Assembly (NCBI GenBank): GCA_014529385.2
Contig: CM043963.1
Span: forward strand, 107,388,412 to 107,452,411
Source of the DNA: Adiantum capillus-veneris
Taxonomy: Eukaryota > Streptophyta > Polypodiopsida > Polypodiales > Pteridaceae
Length of the DNA stretch: 64,000 bases
Reading direction: 5' to 3'
Under the pieces are notes generated by a model. That model worked only from the letters and a program-made list of their open reading frames with translations. It was not told where the DNA came from and ran no database searches. Below are positions 1 to 10,132 of this stretch, piece by piece. Each line of letters starts with the position of its first letter. The stretch's first letter is position 1. Position numbers and translations under genes: made by a program.

Positions 1-29
1 ACTAAATTCATTAACATTCCAATAGAAGA
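1..29. other. Left flank of the nested retrotransposon block
   Basis: Short unrecognised sequence before the first LTR. Its last bases, AAGA, recur immediately after the final LTR at 45205 (AAGAT). This may be the remains of a target-site duplication bracketing the whole 45-kb block. Confidence 0.4.
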
Positions 30-285
30 TGTTACCATATACATTTGATAGTGATGTGTGTGAACACACTTAGGACCATCAAGGCATTCTTTTCCTCACT
101 AGGAGGTTTTTTTTCCTGTGCATTGTATATACACCCACCACTCTAGGGATTGTATATACGCCCACCACTCTAGGGCTATCTTATCTTTCCATTGCACATT
201 AAGTAATACACTCTCTGTTGTGTTTCTTGAGCTTCCTTCTTCTTCTCCAAGCTGTGTGTGTTTTCCTGCAATCCTAATTCCAACA
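30..285 (+). repeat. 5' LTR of outer Ty1/copia copy (copy C)
   Basis: Starts TGTTACC and ends CCAACA. It aligns along its length with the 227-bp LTRs of the intact copia element at 3809 and 8759. It is longer (256 bp) because a 27-bp segment carrying the TATATA promoter motif is tandemly duplicated (122-148 and 149-175). It shares sub-family differences with the LTR at 44978 (AAGTAATACACTCTCTGTTG), so these two look like siblings. It is clearly older than the intact element. Confidence 0.85.
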
Positions 286-653
286 ATCGGCGTCAAAGCA
301 GGTTGCGTCCTCTCAGGCCTAGTCGCCAACATCTCCAGCACATGCTTGCTCAATTTCTTCAATTTCTGTGAGCTTTGACGAGTGTCAGCAGGTCGACAAA
401 TACTTTGAGCAAGCTCGTAAAGCTTAGTCTGCTCATATTTTTTATTCGAGCTCATTTTGACCTCCGTTTCCACTACAGGCGGTATTGCACAGGCTATTTT
501 GTCATTTTGTGCAAAACTTTTGTCAGTGCCGTTTTTTGCATAACAGGTCCCTTATAGTCTACGATGGTTTGTGCTATAATATAGCACGTGTTGTTCCCGC
601 TTTGTTTCTCCTCTTTTCGGGCAGTTTTCACATCATGTGTAGCATTCGCCCCC
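286..653 (+). other. Untranslated leader of copia copy C with decayed primer-binding site
   Basis: Directly after the LTR, the sequence ATCGGCGTCAAAGCA stands where the intact element has the tRNA-iMet primer site ATTGGTATCAGAGCA, so the site is mutated. The rest aligns with the intact leader at 4036-4396. I see no gene in it. Confidence 0.75.
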
Positions 654-987
654 ATGGCTGACAACAACACAAATGTATTCAAGATGTTTGCTGTTAAGGA
701 CAGATTGGATGAGGACAATTACCCTATGTGGGCTTACATGATGCAACATGTACTTGTGTCAAAGGGCATTTGGAACATTGTGCAAGGCATTGATGTGCAT
801 CCTGGTTCTGAGGATGTAGGCGATATTGAGGATGTTGCAGGTTTTGGTGGTAGAATTGTTGATGCCAGAGTTGTTTTGCCTACGACTGAGCAATCTTGTT
901 GCGGTGTAAAAGATGCACAAGCTCATGCATTGATTGTGTTGTCTGTGAAGCGCACTTTTACTCCTCACATTCATTCAACGAAATATG
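654..987 (+). pseudogene. Copia gag, N-terminal part (copy C), cut by element A
   Basis: Starts MADNNTNVFKMF, matching the gag start of the intact element at 4397. It runs open to the point where element A is inserted at 987/988. The gag sequence resumes at 21393 after the 5-bp target duplication ATATG. Divergent substitutions relative to the intact copy agree with an old insertion. It is one half of a disrupted capsid gene and has no function of its own. Confidence 0.85.
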
Positions 988-1380
988 TGTTAGAGCCTAA
1001 TCTGTCAAGACATTCAGGGCATTATCTTTTTCAACTGTAATTAAGATCTTGACTTTTAAACCTTAGGAACATCTTTACACAAGTACTTATATTTTGGGTA
1101 GTTATATGAATACGGGGAATGTCTCATGGCAAGAGGCAGTTTTTGGGATGCACCTGTCGATGCAGTTCACTATCTCCTGACTCTGTATTGCTGTTTTGTT
1201 CGGATGTTTGATGATGATTATGAATACACAGTGATGGCAATACCTTTTCCTCTCTATTATGGTGTTTCTTGTTAATTTACTTTGCAGTTCTGTGTGTCAA
1301 TGATCAGTTTACTGTACTTGCTTTCTTGTAAATTGCATGTTTTTGCATTGAATACCTGTTAGGACTGTATGCCCCTAACA
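988..1380 (+). repeat. 5' LTR of element A
   Basis: 393 bp, with TGTTAG and CTAACA forming inverted termini. It is matched by the LTR at 21000 with about 26 substitutions and no obvious indels. The bases after it, TTTGGCAATCCTGCG, would hold the primer site, but I cannot assign the tRNA. Confidence 0.9.
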
Positions 1381-1421
1381 TTTGGCAATCCTGCGTTTGG
1401 TTTGAATTCAGCTTGAACCGT
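1381..1421 (+). other. Start of element A internal region, up to insertion of element B
   Basis: These 41 bases follow the A LTR. They end in CCGT, which is repeated at 12631-12634 on the other side of element B, where A's internal sequence resumes. Confidence 0.8.
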
Positions 1422-3349
1422 TGGAGAGGGGGAATAGGGAACACACCCTACACACACGCAACTGCCCCTATATAGCTCAGGGTATTCATAGCACCCCTGT
1501 CCTCTCAAAAACACCTTCAAAAAAGACGATTCACACTAGCAGGGCCTCGCCTGCACTTCGCCCAACGCGCACACTCTTTGCACAATCCTCAGACAGCTAC
1601 CACACCGATCTTGCCCGCTTCTCGCACTTCCACACCTCGACACCTCTCTCTCTTTCTCTCTCACACAAACAGGGGGCCCAGGGGGAGTACACGCTCACAC
1701 ACACCGGCACCACACACCCTGGAGACGAGCAAAGAAGAAAGGGGGGAAGGGGGAGAGACGACGCCAAAACCAACAATGAAAGCTTCTCCTTCAAAACAAA
1801 AACACCTGTACAAAATCCATATGGCATGATCTTGGTCGCAACAAGTCCATCACCTGCTTCATACAGAGGGGCACACACGTCCCTTCAAACTCGACTCCGT
1901 CGATACACACCTCGCCAAAAAATCCCTCATTGGCTTCGCTCGCATAGCAGCTCTTTCTCTTGGTAGCCCTCGCTGGCTCCCTTTATTGCAGAGCACTCGC
2001 CCCTACGAGTCATTTCACAGACGATGCTTCACCTTTGGCATGCCTGCTTCGATCATCGAGCGCATGAAAAACCCCCTTCTTTTGCAAGGCCCTCGCTCTT
2101 TCCAGCCCTTTCAAGGACAACGTGTGCTGACGTCGAGTGCACTAAGTCTCTTTCTTTTCTCTATTTCCATTCTCCTCCTCCTCCTTCCCCAAGAAAAAAA
2201 CCCCTACCCAAAAAACGGTCGCTCTCACACTTCTTTTCCCCTTTTTCTTCTTTTTTTCCTTCCATTCTCCTCCTCCTCCTTCCCCAAGAAAAAAACCCTT
2301 CCAGAAAAACCGTCGCTCTCACACTTCTTTTCCTCTTTTTCTTCTTTTTTTCCAAAACTTGCTTCAAATGGGTTTTCTTGAGCAATAGCCCCCGGAGCTA
2401 TTGCCCCTTATAAAGCAAGCCCACAAACCTTTTTTTTTTTTTAAACTTAGTTGTTGTGGCTCACCCTTTTCCTTTTTTCCAACTCCAACCACCACTCATC
2501 TTTTACATTTACCCCAAAGAAAGCTCAAGCATTCCCTTCGCATTCGGTCGGCGCTCCACTTGCTCAGGTTCGCCCAACACTCCTCTCGTCAAGTTGCCCT
2601 CTGTCAGCTTCACACCTCGAGACTTTGCCGCATTTCAATCACTTCAGATATCCGTACATCAAGTTGCAAAAGTAGGAAAAATATCCCATTTTTGTCCATC
2701 GCGAGATTGTTTGCCCACTTGAATTGGGCGTACCTCGATGCTCCTGACTCCGATCGGCGACCCGCAAGTTTTGGCTGACTCCCCATCTTACATGCGATTT
2801 TCCAGGACCTGAGCGAGCTCAAAAATATCTTTCTCAACATGCCTATCGACGTGGCCCGATGAACATGTACCCGACCCCCGAAAAATATTCCACAGGCCAT
2901 AACTTGCCGTCTGAGCTCCGAATGGCAATCCGAAAAGACCGGCATGATCCACAGCTTGAGCTTTACACGCGTATCCATTGATCTCAGTTTTTGCCACATG
3001 TCTGTACCTGCCCTGCCCATCGGGAATCTGCAAAGCATTCCATCTTTGGACAATCATAACTTTCACAACCGGACTCCATTTCATGAGCCGTTTGGATGGG
3101 CTTCCAGAGCATCTCAAATACCACCTTTCGGGGTACATTTTCCACATCTCGAACACCGTGACCTACCGTCATCATTATCTCACTTTGGAGGCTCCTCCCT
3201 GGCCTAAAAAACCACTTTAAGCATACATTTTCTCCGCCACTCTCTTGCTGAGGTCTCCCACACTAGCTTTAGCCCTCTACCATGCACCTGTCAGTATATG
3301 TAGCACTGCACTGTACACTTCCCAGCACGGACCAACTTTGGTTGCACCA
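1422..3349 (-). repeat. 3' LTR of element B (1928 bp)
   Basis: Copy of the LTR at 10794-12630 with scattered substitutions. It is 91 bp longer because of a tandem duplication at 2166-2352. A TATA-like TTTATAAG reads on the minus strand near 2405-2415 and has a counterpart near 11690-11698. Open frames on both strands here are low-complexity chance frames. Confidence 0.85.
2166..2352. repeat. 95-bp tandem duplication in one LTR of element B
   Basis: TCCATTCTCCTCC-type sequence starting at 2166 repeats at 2261, a period of 95 bp, with a few differences. The sister LTR at 11540-11630 has the unit once. The duplication therefore arose in this LTR, and it accounts for most of the length difference. 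Confidence 0.8.
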
Positions 3350-3354
3350 TCATT

Positions 3355-3366
3355 GCCCACCCCCTT
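3355..3366 (-). promoter_or_regulatory. Polypurine tract of element B
   Basis: On the minus strand CAAGGGGGTGGG lies just upstream of the 3' LTR start (TGGTGCAACC). This is the expected place for the plus-strand primer and supports the minus orientation. Confidence 0.6.
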
Positions 3367-3498
3367 GTTGAACATTCATGTTCAACCACACATGGCCTTA
3401 TTGCACTAAAAAACTGCACACCCAAACTAGCAACCGAAAGCACTCCAAAACCACAACTATATGTACAAAGGCTATCTTCCTTCACCCACCACACTTGC

Positions 3499-3803
3499 TC
3501 AAGCGGGTTTCCCAACCCCTTGCATTATAGCATGGTTACCACCTGGGTCAAACACCTGACATTGATCATGTCCACTCACCTGCAACATGCTCACATAGTG
3601 CCGCATCCCATTGCATAGCCAATCATCCACATAATTTTCCCTCGACATGCTTCCAATGCTCCCAGCATTCATAGGCATATTGTCCACTCCCAAAAAAGCA
3701 CCACCAAAAGCACCAATGCCACTCTTCAAGTGCACATCATCATTCACATTGAACATATCATGCCCTCTGTCCCAACCATATAAAGCTAGATCCTCTTCGA
3801 TCA
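3499..3803 (-). CDS. Element B second ORF, C-terminal part
   Basis: This minus-strand frame (EEDLALYGWDRGHD...) continues the frame that runs from 10132 to 8986. The two parts are separated only by the intact copia element and its AATCC target duplication. Reading across the empty site keeps the frame (...VQDL-IEEDL...). It is rich in Gly, Asp and Asn, has no motif I recognise, and ends ...GVGKPA. The product's function is unknown. Confidence 0.6.
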
Positions 3804-3808
3804 AATCC
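3804..3808. repeat. Target-site duplication of the intact copia element (left)
   Basis: AATCC, repeated exactly at 8986-8990. Confidence 0.9.
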
Positions 3809-4035
3809 TGTTACCATATACATGTGGTAGTGATGTGTGTGAACACACTAGGACCGCCGAGGCATTTTTTCCCTCTTTAGGAGGTTTTTTCCCCCGTGCA
3901 TTGTATATACGCCCATCACTCTAGGGCTATCTATCTTTCCATTGCACACTAAGTAACACACTCTCTATTGTGTGCCTTGAGCTTCCTTCGTCTTCTCCAA
4001 GCTGTGTGTGTTTCTCTGCAACCCTAATTCCAACA
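3809..4035 (+). repeat. 5' LTR of intact copia element
   Basis: 227 bp with TGTT/AACA termini. TGTATATA at 3902-3909 is a good TATA-box candidate. It differs from the 3' LTR only at 3860. Confidence 0.95.
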
Positions 4036-4036
4036 A

Positions 4037-4050
4037 TTGGTATCAGAGCA
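4037..4050 (+). promoter_or_regulatory. Primer-binding site, tRNA-iMet type
   Basis: TTGGTATCAGAGCA lies one base after the LTR. It is the standard plant copia primer site, complementary to the 3' end of initiator tRNA-Met. Confidence 0.9.
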
Positions 4051-4396
4051 GGTCACGTCCTCCCGGGCTTAGTCGCCAGCTGCTCCAGCACACGCCTGCT
4101 CACTTTCTCCGATTTCAGTGAGCTTTGGCGAGCGTTCATAGGTCGACAAATATTTTGGGACAGCTCGAAGAGCTTGGTCTACTCAGAATTTTGATTTGGG
4201 CTCATTTCGGCCTCCGTTTCCACTACGGGCAGTACTGCACAGGCTATTTTGTCATTTTGTGCAGATTTTCTGTCAGTGCCGTTTTCTGCATAACAGGTGC
4301 CTTATAGTCTTCTACGGTTTGTGCTATATAGCACAAGTTGTTCCCGCTCCATTTCTCCTATTTTCGGGCAGTTTTCACATCAGGTGTAGCATTACC

Positions 4397-7300
4397 ATGG
4401 CTGACAACAACAACACAGATGTGTTCAAGATGTTTGCTGCTGAGGACAGGTTGGATGGGGACAACTACCCTATGTGGGCTTATATGATGCAACATGTTCT
4501 TGTGTCAAAAGGTGTCTGGAACATTGTGCAGGGCATTGATGTACGTCCTGGTTCTGAAGATGTAGGCGATGTTGAGGATGTTGCAGGTCTTGCTGCAAGG
4601 ATTGCAGCTGTTAGAGTTGTTTTGCCTACGGCAGAACAAGCTCGTTGGGATGTTAAGGATGCACAGGCTCATGCATTGATTGCGTTGTTTGTGAAGCGCA
4701 CCATTATTCCTCACATCCGTTCAGCAAAATCTGCAAAACAGGCTTGGGATATTCTAGCATGTCTTTATGCAAGCCGCAATGAAGCTAAAATTGCTTTGCT
4801 GCGTAAAGAGCTAAAGTCGAAGATTATGCATGAGGAAGATGATATGGACACTTTCCTTGCTAGTGTCAAGGATATCAATGAGCAACTCATTTCTGCAGGT
4901 GAAGTCATTTCGGACAGTTCCCTTGTGCAGACTGTTCTTGATGCCTTACCAGATTCCTACCAGACTTTTGCTAGTACTTGGAGACTGATGACCCAAGGAA
5001 ATCCTGAAGTTGTCAAGTTTGATGCATTATGCACATTGCTGTTGCAAGAGTCACTTTCTAGAAAAAACAGGACTAGGAAGCGTGCAATTGAACAGGCTTT
5101 TATTGCTTCTCAAAGAAAGGGTGGTAACAGTAATGCAGCCACTTCTTATGGTTTTGCTGTGAGTGGCAAAAATTCTGTTCCTAATGCTTCTGGTGGCAGC
5201 ACTTCGTCTGGCAATTCTGGTGATAAGGGCAAAAAGAAGATGCGTTGCCATTATTGTAAAGCCAATGATCACTTGATCAAGTCGTGTCCTAAGTTGAAGG
5301 CCAAAGAGGCTAAGAAGAAAGAGGGTGGTTCCACTGCAAATGCTGGTTCCACTACAAATGCAGCCATTGTTGAGTCTTCTGTGAAAGGAGATTGTGATGC
5401 TGATGCTGATGCAGAATGGGCTTTTAGCGCAGAGTGCACTTACAATCCTGCTGTCCATGATGCATGCTTGTCAGTTGCTGCAGATTCACATGTGTGGTAT
5501 TTCGACAGTGGTGCTACAAAGCACATTACCTCACATCGTGAATTGTTTACCTCTCTCGAGTCTGTCCCTCATGGGAATTCAGTCACTTGTGCCAACAACG
5601 CCTCTTATCCAGTTCAGGGAGTTGGAAAGATTGTGCTCACTGCTGCTAATGGCAGTTCCTTCACACTTGTTGATGCACTTTATGTACCTGGGATCAAGAA
5701 GAATCTCTTGTCTGTATCCGCACTTGCTAGACTTGGACTTGTAGTCAAATTTGTGGATGACAGATGTACTGTTCATGATCTCAGTTTTGGTGATGAAATT
5801 GTTGCATCTGGGCTTTTGTGCCGTGGGCTGTATAAGCTCACTTTGTATGACAAGTGTGGACAAATTTTTGCAAATGCTGTTGCAGATTCAAGGGCTATTT
5901 CAGATGCAAAACTTTGGCATGCACGTTTTGGTCATCTGAATTTTGCCAGCTTGCTGCGTTTGCAGAAATCTGATATGGTTGCTTCTTTTCCGCCTCTTGA
6001 AGCACCTGTCAAACATGTTTGTGAAGGCTGTATTCTGGGTAAAATGCAGCGTTCTAAGTTTCCAAAGGATGGTTCAGTTAGGGCCACATGCAGGTTGCAG
6101 CTTGTGCATAGTGATGTTTGTGGGCCCATGCAAACTCCGTCCTTGGGCAATTACCTATACTTCGTGACTTTCATTGATGATTACTCCAGGCATGCATGGG
6201 TATTTCCGCTTAAAGCGAAGTCCGAAGTTTTTATGTGCTTCAAACAATTTTTGGCTATGGCTGAAAATGTCTCAAAATGTACTATGGGCACCCTCCGTTC
6301 CGATCGAGGGGGGGAGTATATGTCTCATGAATTTAATGCATTTCTGACTAGTCGTGGGATAAAACACCAATGTACAGTGCCTTATACACCTCAGCAAAAT
6401 GGTGTTGCTGAGAGGAAAAACAGGTCACTAACGGAAATGGCACGATGTATGGTCAAAAGTCAAGCTTTGCCGCATTCTTTTTGGCTTGAGGCCATCATGT
6501 GTGCCACTTATGTACTTAACAGGTGTCCTACGAAAGCTTTGCAGTCTATTACTCCATATGAAGCATGGCATGATAGAAAACCTTCTATTGAGCACATGCG
6601 TGTTTTTGGCTGTTTGGCATATGCTTTGGTGCCACAAGTGCAGCGCAGAAAATTGGATGATAAGGCTGTCAAATGTATTTTTGTTGGTTATACTGCTGAA
6701 AGCAAAGGTTACAGGTTGTATCATCCGCAAACAAAATGTATTCTGGTTTCACGGGATGTAGTGTTTGTGGAAGACTCTGTTCAGCCCTTGCTGTCATGTA
6801 CTAGAGACAGTAATGTAAGCTCACAGGACATTTATGACACTTTGTTGCCTCTTTTCAGTGGTGGAAATACGAATGTAAGTTCCAATGAGGCAAATGTACA
6901 GCCTATGGGGGTTTCTGAAAATGTTTTAGAACAGCCTATTACTGATGCAGATGTACATGATGTACTTGATGAGGAAAGGGCTGAAAATGAGCAGGCTAGA
7001 GGTATGCCAAAATGGCTGGTGCACACTTTGCGTGACAGTAAATTGGATGCACCTTTATCTAGTCGTACTCGTTCAGGCTCTCGCCATGCATCTTATGCAT
7101 CAGATTGTTATGCTTTGGCTGTGTCTAGTTTACATGATGTTGAGGAGCCTCTGTCTTTTGATGAAGCACAGAATTCAGAAAATTGGATTGCTGCCATGAA
7201 ATCAGAATATGATGCACTTATAGAGAATGACACATGGACTTTATGTGATTTGCCTCCTGGCAAAAAGGCCATTGGTACGAAGTGGGTTTACAAGTTGAAA

Positions 7301-8683
7301 CGCAAGCCGGATGGTGAGATCGAGTGCCATAAGGCTCGACTTGTTGCAAAGGGTTATGCACAACAAAAAGGCATAGATTATGAAGAGACTTTTGCTCCCA
7401 CTTGTCGTATGACTACTGTGCGTTTTCTATGTGCATTGGCAGCTCATTTTGGTTGGGATGTACATCAATCAGACATTGTTACTGCTTTCTTGAATGGTGA
7501 CATATTTGAGGAAGTTTATGTAACGCAGCCTCGCGGTTTTGTCATAAAAGGACAAGAGGACAAAGTGTGCAAATGTAAGAAGGCTTTGTATGGGTTGAAG
7601 CAATCTCCTCGTGCTTGGTATGAGAAAGCTGACACTCATTTGGTTAAACGAGGCTTTCGTAATAGTCCAACAGAAAGCACATTGTATATAAAGCGTGAGG
7701 ATGATGTATTTCTCATTGTGGTTCTTTATGTTGATGATTTGTTGATCACTGGACCAAATGAGAGACATATTGCTGAATTTAAGGCTGATTTGAATGCTAC
7801 TTTCAAGATGAAAGATTTGGGGCTGTTCCATCATTACTTGGGTATACAGTTTAAGCAGTGTGATGGTGGTATTGCCTTGTGTCAGAAAAGTTACATAGAG
7901 ACGTTGCTATGTAAGTTTGGACTTGAGGATTGCAAACCTATTGCCACTCCCATGGAAACAGGTTTGAAGTTGAGTCTACATGATGCTGGCGATCCTGCTG
8001 ATGTCACTCTTTACCAAACTGCTGTTGGCTGCCTCATTTATGTATGCAACACGAGGCCAGATATTCAGTTTGCAGTCTCGCAGGTCAGCAGATTTATGCA
8101 TAGCCCAGGGTCTAAGCATTGGCAGGCTGTCAAGAGGATTTTCCGCTACCTTAGTGGCACTTTACATCTTGGCTTGTTTTATCCCAAGGGGGGATCATTG
8201 CCGCCAGACTTACATGCTTTTTCGGACTCAGATTGGGCTGGTTGTTTTGACACGCGAGTGTCCACAAGTGGTTTTTGTTTCATGCTTGGCAGTTCATGTA
8301 TATCATGGTTGAGCAAGAAGCAACCTACTGTGGCCACTTCGAGTTGTGAGGCTGAGTACAGGGCAGTCTTCACAGCTACGGTTGAGTGTGTATGGCTCAG
8401 ACGCCTTATGGCTGACTTGGGTGTTGGACAGGACACTGCCAACACTATCTACACTGACAGTCAGAGCGCATTGGCAGTTGCGAGGAACCCAGTTTTTCAT
8501 GCTCGCACAAAGCACATTGAGGTGCATTACCACTATGTCAGGGAGATGCTCTCAGCAGGAGAGATCAGCCTGGCTTATGTGCCAACACAGGACAACCTTA
8601 CAGATCTTTTCACAAAGGCATTGTCTCGTGAGAAGCTTGAAGCTTTCCGCAGAGCTTTGGGCTTACTCCCCTTTGTGGACTGA
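4397..8683 (+). CDS. Copia gag-pol polyprotein (GAG-PR-INT-RT-RNase H)
   Basis: 1428 codons without a break. I start at MADNNNTDVF, which the sibling copies at 654 and 31859 share. The open frame extends upstream to 4196, but that part is leader. GAG comes first, then a zinc knuckle (CHYCKANDHLIKSC, about 284-297). The aspartic protease core is DSGA (about 370). The integrase has an HHCC finger (HARFGH...CEGC) and catalytic D573, D636 and E672, a classic D,D(35)E spacing. RT has YVDD (1111-1114), and RNase H has DSDWAG (about 1277) and SSCEAEY. Integrase before RT defines Ty1/copia. The product would form the particle, copy the RNA and integrate the cDNA. All key residues are present. Confidence 0.97.
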   Translation: MADNNNTDVFKMFAAEDRLDGDNYPMWAYMMQHVLVSKGVWNIVQGIDVRPGSEDVGDVEDVAGLAARIAAVRVVLPTAEQARWDVKDAQAHALIALFVKRTIIPHIRSAKSAKQAWDILACLYASRNEAKIALLRKELKSKIMHEEDDMDTFLASVKDINEQLISAGEVISDSSLVQTVLDALPDSYQTFASTWRLMTQGNPEVVKFDALCTLLLQESLSRKNRTRKRAIEQAFIASQRKGGNSNAATSYGFAVSGKNSVPNASGGSTSSGNSGDKGKKKMRCHYCKANDHLIKSCPKLKAKEAKKKEGGSTANAGSTTNAAIVESSVKGDCDADADAEWAFSAECTYNPAVHDACLSVAADSHVWYFDSGATKHITSHRELFTSLESVPHGNSVTCANNASYPVQGVGKIVLTAANGSSFTLVDALYVPGIKKNLLSVSALARLGLVVKFVDDRCTVHDLSFGDEIVASGLLCRGLYKLTLYDKCGQIFANAVADSRAISDAKLWHARFGHLNFASLLRLQKSDMVASFPPLEAPVKHVCEGCILGKMQRSKFPKDGSVRATCRLQLVHSDVCGPMQTPSLGNYLYFVTFIDDYSRHAWVFPLKAKSEVFMCFKQFLAMAENVSKCTMGTLRSDRGGEYMSHEFNAFLTSRGIKHQCTVPYTPQQNGVAERKNRSLTEMARCMVKSQALPHSFWLEAIMCATYVLNRCPTKALQSITPYEAWHDRKPSIEHMRVFGCLAYALVPQVQRRKLDDKAVKCIFVGYTAESKGYRLYHPQTKCILVSRDVVFVEDSVQPLLSCTRDSNVSSQDIYDTLLPLFSGGNTNVSSNEANVQPMGVSENVLEQPITDADVHDVLDEERAENEQARGMPKWLVHTLRDSKLDAPLSSRTRSGSRHASYASDCYALAVSSLHDVEEPLSFDEAQNSENWIAAMKSEYDALIENDTWTLCDLPPGKKAIGTKWVYKLKRKPDGEIECHKARLVAKGYAQQKGIDYEETFAPTCRMTTVRFLCALAAHFGWDVHQSDIVTAFLNGDIFEEVYVTQPRGFVIKGQEDKVCKCKKALYGLKQSPRAWYEKADTHLVKRGFRNSPTESTLYIKREDDVFLIVVLYVDDLLITGPNERHIAEFKADLNATFKMKDLGLFHHYLGIQFKQCDGGIALCQKSYIETLLCKFGLEDCKPIATPMETGLKLSLHDAGDPADVTLYQTAVGCLIYVCNTRPDIQFAVSQVSRFMHSPGSKHWQAVKRIFRYLSGTLHLGLFYPKGGSLPPDLHAFSDSDWAGCFDTRVSTSGFCFMLGSSCISWLSKKQPTVATSSCEAEYRAVFTATVECVWLRRLMADLGVGQDTANTIYTDSQSALAVARNPVFHARTKHIEVHYHYVREMLSAGEISLAYVPTQDNLTDLFTKALSREKLEAFRRALGLLPFVD

Positions 8684-8748
8684 TCCTGTCCTCAGGGCAT
8701 GGCACTTCCCTTTACTCATGTGCCAGCTCTCGTTCACCGCATCACTCC

Positions 8749-8758
8749 AGGGGGGATT
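8749..8758 (+). promoter_or_regulatory. Polypurine tract of intact copia element
   Basis: AGGGGGGATT directly precedes the 3' LTR, the expected plus-strand primer. The same tract precedes the LTR at 44978. Confidence 0.85.
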
Positions 8759-8985
8759 TGTTACCATATACATGTGGTAGTGATGTGTGTGAACACACTA
8801 GGACCGCCGGGGCATTTTTTCCCTCTTTAGGAGGTTTTTTCCCCCGTGCATTGTATATACGCCCATCACTCTAGGGCTATCTATCTTTCCATTGCACACT
8901 AAGTAACACACTCTCTATTGTGTGCCTTGAGCTTCCTTCGTCTTCTCCAAGCTGTGTGTGTTTCTCTGCAACCCTAATTCCAACA
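8759..8985 (+). repeat. 3' LTR of intact copia element
   Basis: 227 bp, one mismatch to the 5' LTR, followed by the AATCC duplication (8986-8990). Confidence 0.95.
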
Positions 8986-10132
8986 AATCCTGCACCTGCT
9001 CGACAGCCCACTGCACAGCTGCGTTTATCAACATCCCCTTCAACCACCATACACAAATTTCCTTTGATAGCTCGAACAAGTCCACACCCTTGGACTTTTC
9101 TTCATGTTCAAGAGGTCCACTCCGCTTAGCGGGCAACTTTTTCAACATTGGCACCTTAGTCACCATTGCTTCCGTACTCACCTCCATATCTACCTCTGTC
9201 GACACCACCATAGCAGCAGCCTTTTGCTCTCCCAAAGAAACCGCCAGCTGTAGAGGGACAGACCCTCGTATCACCTGCATTTTAGTCAAAGCTTTCCCTA
9301 CAAGCACCTGTGTCTCTTCATCCATCTCGCCCACAGGGTCATCAAACCCCCAATCATCTTCATCTTCAATGCATTCTTGGCCAAAAGAACCTGTATCCAA
9401 GGCACCACCCGTGAAATCCTTAGGCGATTGCAGCTGCTCTTCCCTTCGACAAGTATACGATACCTCGCCCTTGCCATCTTCTTCAACCTGTTCTTGTTTC
9501 TTAGCCACAACAACACTCTCCTTCTTGGGAAACCCTTGTATCCGTCGTACAATCAAAGCACATTCCACAGCTACCTTGATGAGCATCATCATTAGCATGG
9601 TGCCACACAACACCCTCACCTGCATGCCTCCATTCCAAGCTCTGATTATAGTGGCAACCACCACATCCCTATGCATATACAAAGGTAACTTTACCTTTAC
9701 CAGCACCGACTCTTCGGATTCTGTCTCCCAGCTCGTATCTCTATCCTCCTCGCTCGTTTCCCAGAAACTCGAGCTTGTAGCCTCATCATCTTTACCATAG
9801 GCCGATTCGGCACCTGCATCATCATCCTCTAGCTGCTCCACAAAAGTTGGACCATCATCCTGCCCACTTTCGTCATCCAACCCCAACTTTTCTGCACCTA
9901 CCATTTGGCCACAATCTGTTACCCTTTCATACAAGCACTCCACAAGAACAGGCTCCACCTCTTCATGTTGCACTGGACACTTGGCATCTGCTAACTCTTC
10001 TACACACAAGCTCTCTTCAATACAAGGCTCATCTTCGTTGACTAGCTCCTCCACAAACGGCATAGACGCTTCACCAACAGGTAATTTCCAAGGAACATAG
10101 TCAATCATTGGCCTTACTCTAATAGGCTCCAC
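8986..10132 (-). CDS. Element B second ORF, main part (acidic protein, one hydrophobic segment)
   Basis: The minus-strand frame starts MEPIRVRPMI at 10132 and overlaps the end of the gag frame by 14 bases in another frame. Most of it is acidic (Glu/Asp/Ser-rich). A hydrophobic stretch of about 20 residues (CGTMLMMMLIKVAVECALIV, near residues 175-195) could be a membrane segment. The copia insertion interrupts it at 8986, and the frame resumes at 3803. Before the insertion it was about 480 codons. I recognise no enzyme motif. A position after gag with a membrane-like segment recalls env-like frames, but that is only a guess. Confidence 0.6.

Larger units (their letters stand above)
3809..8985 (+). 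mobile_element. Complete Ty1/copia retrotransposon, apparently intact
   Basis: A 5177-bp element with two 227-bp LTRs (TGTTACC...CCAACA) that differ at one site only (3860 A versus 8810 G). It has a 5-bp target duplication AATCC, a tRNA-iMet primer site at 4037, one uninterrupted 1428-codon gag-pol frame, and a polypurine tract just before the 3' LTR. It sits inside the second ORF of element B. Every part needed for autonomous movement is visible, so it is the youngest layer of the nest and may still be active. The decayed copies at 30-23632 and 31817-45204 belong to the same family. Confidence 0.97.

Noticed and set aside
1421-3220. Several plus- and minus-strand frames of 60-180 codons (repeated at 10793-12500)
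   Set aside because: They lie wholly in the LTRs of element B, are low-complexity, and are not kept in frame between the two LTR copies.
8958-9800. Plus-strand open frame of 280 codons
   Set aside because: It lies opposite the second ORF of element B, has Ser/Thr/Cys/Pro-rich composition typical of an antisense shadow, and begins inside the copia LTR.
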